Source of the DNA: an uncultured bacterium
GTDB taxonomy: Bacteria; Planctomycetota; UBA1135; GCA-002748355
Length of the DNA stretch: 36,527 bases
Assembly: GCA_937858895.1 (NCBI GenBank)
Contig: CALLZN010000229.1
Span: 1 to 36,527, forward strand
Reading direction: 5' to 3'
The position numbers and the translations under genes are program-made. The stretch's first letter is position 1; every line of letters begins with the position of its first letter. The notes beneath the pieces were generated by a model. It saw only the letters and a list, made by a program, of their open reading frames with translations, was not told where the DNA came from and made no database searches. Positions 32,902 through 36,527 of this stretch are shown piece by piece.

Positions 32902-35319
32902 TCACCTGGACGCGGCCGCGAGCGACTCTTCGAGCCAAGTGCGGAAGGCCTCGATCGATGTCGCGCCATCGAGGCGACCGAGGATCTCTTCGGTCTTCGG
33001 ATCGAGGATGAGGTAGACCGGATTGGTCTGAACGTTCGCGAGACGTTCCTTGAGCTCGAGGATGCGGTCGTACTTTGGCAAGCTCGGCTTGTCGGTGTGC
33101 AGCCACGTTTCGACGGTTTTGGACAGGAGCCCGGAGACCTCCGGGCGAATGAAGACGGACATCTCCATTCCGCGGCAGTTCGTTCACGTGACGCCTGTGA
33201 AGTTGATGAAGAGCAGCTTCTTGTCGCGCAGCGCGACTTCGCGCGCGGCGTCGTAGTCGTCCTTCATGATCGTGCGCGCGTCGGCAAGGTGACCCTTACC
33301 CTCGGCGGCGGCGCCGCCGCCGGCTTCGGCCCACGCCATGCGCTTGTGGTAGCCCGGCGCGATCGACTCCATGACCCAGTCGAGGCGGTTCCCGAAGGCA
33401 CCCGTCGCGAAGTAGGTCGCCAACAACACGACGACGATGCCGTCCACGAGGCGGCCCCCGCCGACCTCCCCGCTATCGCCCTTGTAGCGGATCATGCCGA
33501 AGAGGAAGGCCGCCGCGACCGCAAAGATCGCCGCCCAGAGGAAGAGGAAGTGCTCGCGCGGCAAGGCCTCGAGGCCGAGCACCAACTCGACGTTGCTGAG
33601 GAACTTCAGCGCCGCCGCGACTTCGACGAAGCCGAGGAAGACCTTCAGCGTGTTCATCCACTGCCCGCTACGCGGCATCGAAGCCACGGCTCCGGGCACG
33701 AGGGCGAGCAAGACGAAGGGCGTCGCCATGACGACGCCGAAGATGCCCATGCCGAGCATGGCCTCGGCGCGGCCGCCCTGGGCGCCGACCGCGAGGATGT
33801 TGCCGACGAAGGGAGCCGTGCACGTGAAGGACGAGATCACGAGCGTCGCACCCATCAAGAAGACGCCGATGTAGCCGCCCTGCGTCGAAGCTTTGCCGGC
33901 CGCGTTCATCAGGAAGCGCGGCGGCTGGAGGTCGATGACGCCGAAGAGCGACAGCGCGAAGACCAGGAAGGCGACGCCGATGACAAGGTTCGTGATCCAG
34001 TGCGCCGCGAAGGGCACGATCACGTTGCTGAGCACGGCCGCGATCACGACGAACATGAGGACGATGCCAGCCCCGTAGACCAGGGCTAGCGGCAAGACCT
34101 TGCCGCCGCGCGCTTCGGCCTGCTTCGTGAAGAAGCTGATCGTGATCGGGATCATCGGATAGGTGCAAGGCATCGCGAGCGCGAAGAGCGCGCCGCCAAT
34201 GGCAAGGAGCACGAGCTGCCACAGGCCTTCGCTGCGACCCGCTGCGCCACCACGCCCGGTGTCGCCCGCAACGCCCGCGGCCGACTTCGCCCCGGTCTCC
34301 GCCTGTCCCTTCTGGTCGGTGGCGTTCTTTTTGGGCGCATCCTTGGTCGTGTCGCTCAGCGCGGGCGCACGATCCTCACGCGCCTCGCCACCTTCGATCG
34401 GAAAGCTCGTCGCGAGCGCGACGGACGCCGGCATGTCGCAGCTCTTCTCGTCGCAGACTTGGTAGTCGAACTGGAGCTTCGCCTCGACGACGTCGTGGGC
34501 CTTCGCGTCCGCGGCGACCGTGAAGGGCAGCCGAATCGTGACCTTGCCGCTCAGATCGTGGGTCACGATCCCATTGGCGTCGTGCGGAACACCTTCGGGC
34601 ACGAGCGCAGCGCCGAAGCTCACTCCCCGTGCCTTCAGCTCATCCGCGTTGGTCACGGTGACGGAGGTCGCGACGCCGCCGCTCTCCTTCGCACCGTAGA
34701 TGTGGTAGCCCGGCCTCACTTCGACGAGGAGCACGAGGGCACCGGCCTCGCCGCGGCGCGTCGTCTTGTCGAGTTGCATGGCGAGGACCTCGGCCTTCTT
34801 GCGCGCGAAGTCCTTGCGTGGAGCACCGTCCTCGACCTCGAAGTCGAGGGCGAAAGCGGCGTGGGTCGGCTGGTCGCAATTCGCATCGTCGCAGGCCAGG
34901 TATTCGAGCTTGCCACTGACCTTGCCCTTGCCGAGCGCCGCGCCAAGGGGCACCGCGAAGCGTTGGCGTATCACGACCTCACCATCGAGGTAGTAACTGT
35001 GCATGCCAAACTGCTCGTGCGGCTCGCCGATCGGGATGTCGGCTGGACCGAGAGCTTCGAGGCCGCCGAGCTCCGAGATCGCGATCGTGGTCGGCTGCCC
35101 GTTCTCTTCGAGGCGGCCATAGATGTGCCAGCCCGGAATGAGGGTCGCGCGATGCGTGACCTCGATGACCTCGCCTCTTCGGGCGATCTTGGGTCGGATT
35201 TCCGACGTGAGCGTGAGACGAGTCTCTTGGTCCGCGGCATCGAGGCCGGGGATCTGCCCCGCTGCCAACGAAGTGATGCCCAAGACGCAGGCGATGAGGG
35301 TCCAGATTCGAAGCTTCAT
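32902..35319 (-). CDS. dsbD: Selenoprotein DsbD-type thiol:disulfide interchange protein (UTNC)
   Basis: 805 residues reading UGA at 33184-33186 as Sec (residue 712). After a signal peptide (IWTLIACVLGITSLAAG) come two DsbD-alpha-like domains (LACDDANCDQP; YQVCDEKSCDMP). An eight-helix-type membrane domain follows with its redox cysteines in MPCTYPMIPI and SFTCTAPFVGNIL. The C-terminal thioredoxin domain reads KKLLFINFTGVT-U-TNCRGMEMS, where homologs have CTNC, and ends with NPVYLILDP, the cis-Pro region. It carries electrons from cytosolic thioredoxin to periplasmic partners. Without readthrough the protein would lose its thioredoxin domain. The start at 35319 begins a good signal peptide (MKLRIW); the frame is open further upstream. 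Confidence 0.92.
33155..33173 (-). promoter_or_regulatory. Candidate SECIS hairpin of Sec-DsbD
   Basis: On the minus strand GCGGA and TCCGT pair (5 bp, one G-U) around a 9-base loop 16-24 bases after the UGA. A stronger hairpin, CCCGGA/TCCGGG with loop GGTC (33130-33145), lies about 45 bases after the UGA. Its loop equals the GGUC of the E. coli fdhF SECIS, but the distance is longer than usual. Which one works is unclear. Confidence 0.4.
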
Positions 35320-35435
35320 GAGGGGCAGGATCTTAGCCTTGAAGAGGCGGACAGCGGAGCGCGCTTGTTCTACGGACTCGCGTCCCGCAGGATCCCGGCG
35401 ACCAAAGAAGGTCCTGTCCAGCTCTCTCCACGACC

Positions 35436-36527
35436 ATGGCAGCACTCGTCGCAGCATCCGTCCTGATCGCATTTTGGCTCGGCTATCGCTTCTACGCGCG
35501 CTGGCTCGGGCGGCGGGTCTTCGAGACCGAAGGGGAGGACGGCGACAGCTTCGTCACGCCGGCGCATGCGATGGAGGACGGCATGGACTTCGTGCCGACG
35601 ACGAAGCATGTGCTGTTCGGACATCACTTCACGTCGATCGCTGGGGCCGCGCCGATCATCGGACCTTGTATCGCCGCCTACTGGGGTTGGTTACCGGCCC
35701 TCTTGTGGGTCGGGGTCGGAGCCATCTTCATGGGCGCCGTGCATGACTATGCAGCGCTCGTCGCGAGCGTCCGCGAGCGCGGCCGCACGATCGCCGACTT
35801 GACGAGCACGGTCGTGAGCAAGCGGGCCGGCGTCATGTTCCTCTGCTTCGTGCTCGTGCTCTCATGGCTCGTGCTCGCGGTCTTCGCGATGGCGATCACA
35901 CAGCTCTTCGTGAGTACGCCGTCGTCGGTCTTGCCGATCAACATCGAGATCTTGGTAGCGATCGGCATCGGCTGGCTCATCACAAAGAAAAAGGTCCCTC
36001 CGCTGTGGCCGTCTTTGGTCGCGCTGCTGCTGCTCTATTTCTTTGTGTGGGTGGGAACCAAGGCTCCCGTCTCCTTGGCAGCGCTCGGTATGGACAAGGA
36101 GAGCGAGAAGGCGACTTGGCTCGTCTTCCTCTTTGCGTATTCCATCGTCGCGAGCCTCTTGCCGGTGTGGACGCTCTTGCAGCCGCGTGACTACATCAAC
36201 AGTCACCAGCTCTTCGTCGGACTGGTGCTGCTCTTCGGCGGCCTCTTCGTCGCGGCGCCGGCCTTCGATGCGCCCGCCTTCCGCACCGTCGCGGAAGGGG
36301 CACCCGATGTCTTCCCGTTGCTCTTCGTGACCATTGCATGTGGCGCCATCAGCGGCTTTCACGGCCTCGTCTCGTCGGGGACGACGTCGAAGCAGGTCAA
36401 TAGGCTGCGCGACACGCGCTTCATCGGCTACGGCGCCATGCTCGGCGAAGGTTGCCTCGCTTTGGCGGCGACGATGGCGGTTGTGGCGGGCTTGGGACTC
36501 TTGGAGGACAAGTCGTGGCTCACCTGC
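35436..36527 (+). CDS. cstA: CstA-family peptide/pyruvate transporter, partial at window edge
   Basis: The first 364 residues of a protein running off the window. The CstA signature is clear: DGMDFVPTTKHVLFGHHF followed by TSIAGAAPIIGP, and the helices GWLPALLWVGVGAIFMGAVHDY. At least seven hydrophobic segments are visible. CstA proteins import peptides or pyruvate, often under carbon limitation. ATG 35436 directly precedes the first membrane helix. It is divergent from dsbD across 116 bases, which should hold both promoters. Confidence 0.92.
   Translation, partial: MAALVAASVLIAFWLGYRFYARWLGRRVFETEGEDGDSFVTPAHAMEDGMDFVPTTKHVLFGHHFTSIAGAAPIIGPCIAAYWGWLPALLWVGVGAIFMGAVHDYAALVASVRERGRTIADLTSTVVSKRAGVMFLCFVLVLSWLVLAVFAMAITQLFVSTPSSVLPINIEILVAIGIGWLITKKKVPPLWPSLVALLLLYFFVWVGTKAPVSLAALGMDKESEKATWLVFLFAYSIVASLLPVWTLLQPRDYINSHQLFVGLVLLFGGLFVAAPAFDAPAFRTVAEGAPDVFPLLFVTIACGAISGFHGLVSSGTTSKQVNRLRDTRFIGYGAMLGEGCLALAATMAVVAGLGLLEDKSWLTC

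Noticed and set aside
8264..35319. General reassignment of UGA as Trp or Cys
   Set aside because: Most genes here end in UGA at sensible places, and the read-through UGAs fall only at redox Cys sites, so selective Sec insertion fits better.
1..36527. CRISPR array, IS element, prophage or integrase
   Set aside because: No regularly spaced repeats, transposase motifs, terminal inverted repeats or phage genes were visible.

Overview
The window is GC-rich, densely coded DNA, most likely from a member of the Planctomycetota or a close relative. This rests on content rather than a marker gene. It holds an FG-GAP repeat secreted protein with the C-terminal domain common in that phylum, secreted HExxH/TPR proteins of the DUF1570 type, a DUF2207 protein, a formylglycine-generating enzyme, a half-degenerate bL33, and above all selenoproteins with VPGU and UTNC motifs. 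No rRNA, tRNA, IS element, phage gene or CRISPR array was seen, and no gap between genes exceeds about 285 bases.

The main discovery is a cluster of hidden selenoproteins. Four in-frame UGA codons, in three genes, sit where redox-active Cys is expected or beside a Cys, and the reading frame continues through each into convincing protein. (1) 8264-9295 is a thioredoxin-like/MsrA-like fusion with two selenocysteines (VPG-U-STC and A-U-FW). (2) 32902-35319 (minus) is a DsbD-type transmembrane thiol:disulfide interchange protein whose C-terminal thioredoxin active site is U-T-N-C. (3) 11314-12462 (minus) is an unrecognised secreted protein with a vicinal Cys-Sec pair (SCUGGGW) 48 residues from its end; this may be an undescribed family. 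Two of the hairpins just downstream of the UGA codons are near perfect with GU in the apical loop, as expected for bacterial SECIS elements. Standard gene callers would split or truncate all three genes.

Layout. 1-455: an aminotransferase remnant and an antisense CxxC ORF. 468-3709 (minus): FG-GAP protein, nucleotidyltransferase and Uma2-like nuclease. 3877-6779: DUF445 protein, DUF2207 protein and an Ap4A-type Nudix hydrolase. 6937-12462: PDZ protein, double-Sec protein, a CARDB/phosphodiester-glycosidase-like secreted protein and the SCU selenoprotein. 12593-16502: M14 carboxypeptidase, and divergently a [2Fe-2S] ferredoxin, a formylglycine-generating enzyme and a coiled-coil/HEAT protein. 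16577-18402: a zinc-ribbon protein and small membrane proteins. 18399-22113 (minus): a tightly overlapping operon of HAD/enoyl-CoA hydratase fusion, nitrilase-type amidase and nadE. 22345-22509: rpmG. 22794-26071: a pair of secreted gluzincin-like proteins, one apparently inactive. 26061-29883 (minus): Nudix, fused E1 alpha-beta dehydrogenase and FabD-like acyltransferase, each overlapping the next by 4 bases. 29963-32131: methyltransferase and two secreted or anchored unknowns. 32248-35319: cysteine dioxygenase and the Sec-containing DsbD. 35436-end: cstA, cut by the window edge.

Functionally, much of the window concerns the cell envelope and thiol/redox chemistry: DsbD, Trx-MsrA, the SCU protein, the formylglycine-generating enzyme and cysteine dioxygenase. 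The operons show translational coupling through ATGA overlaps. No Sec machinery (selA, selB, selC, selD) lies here; the selenoprotein reading predicts it elsewhere in the genome.
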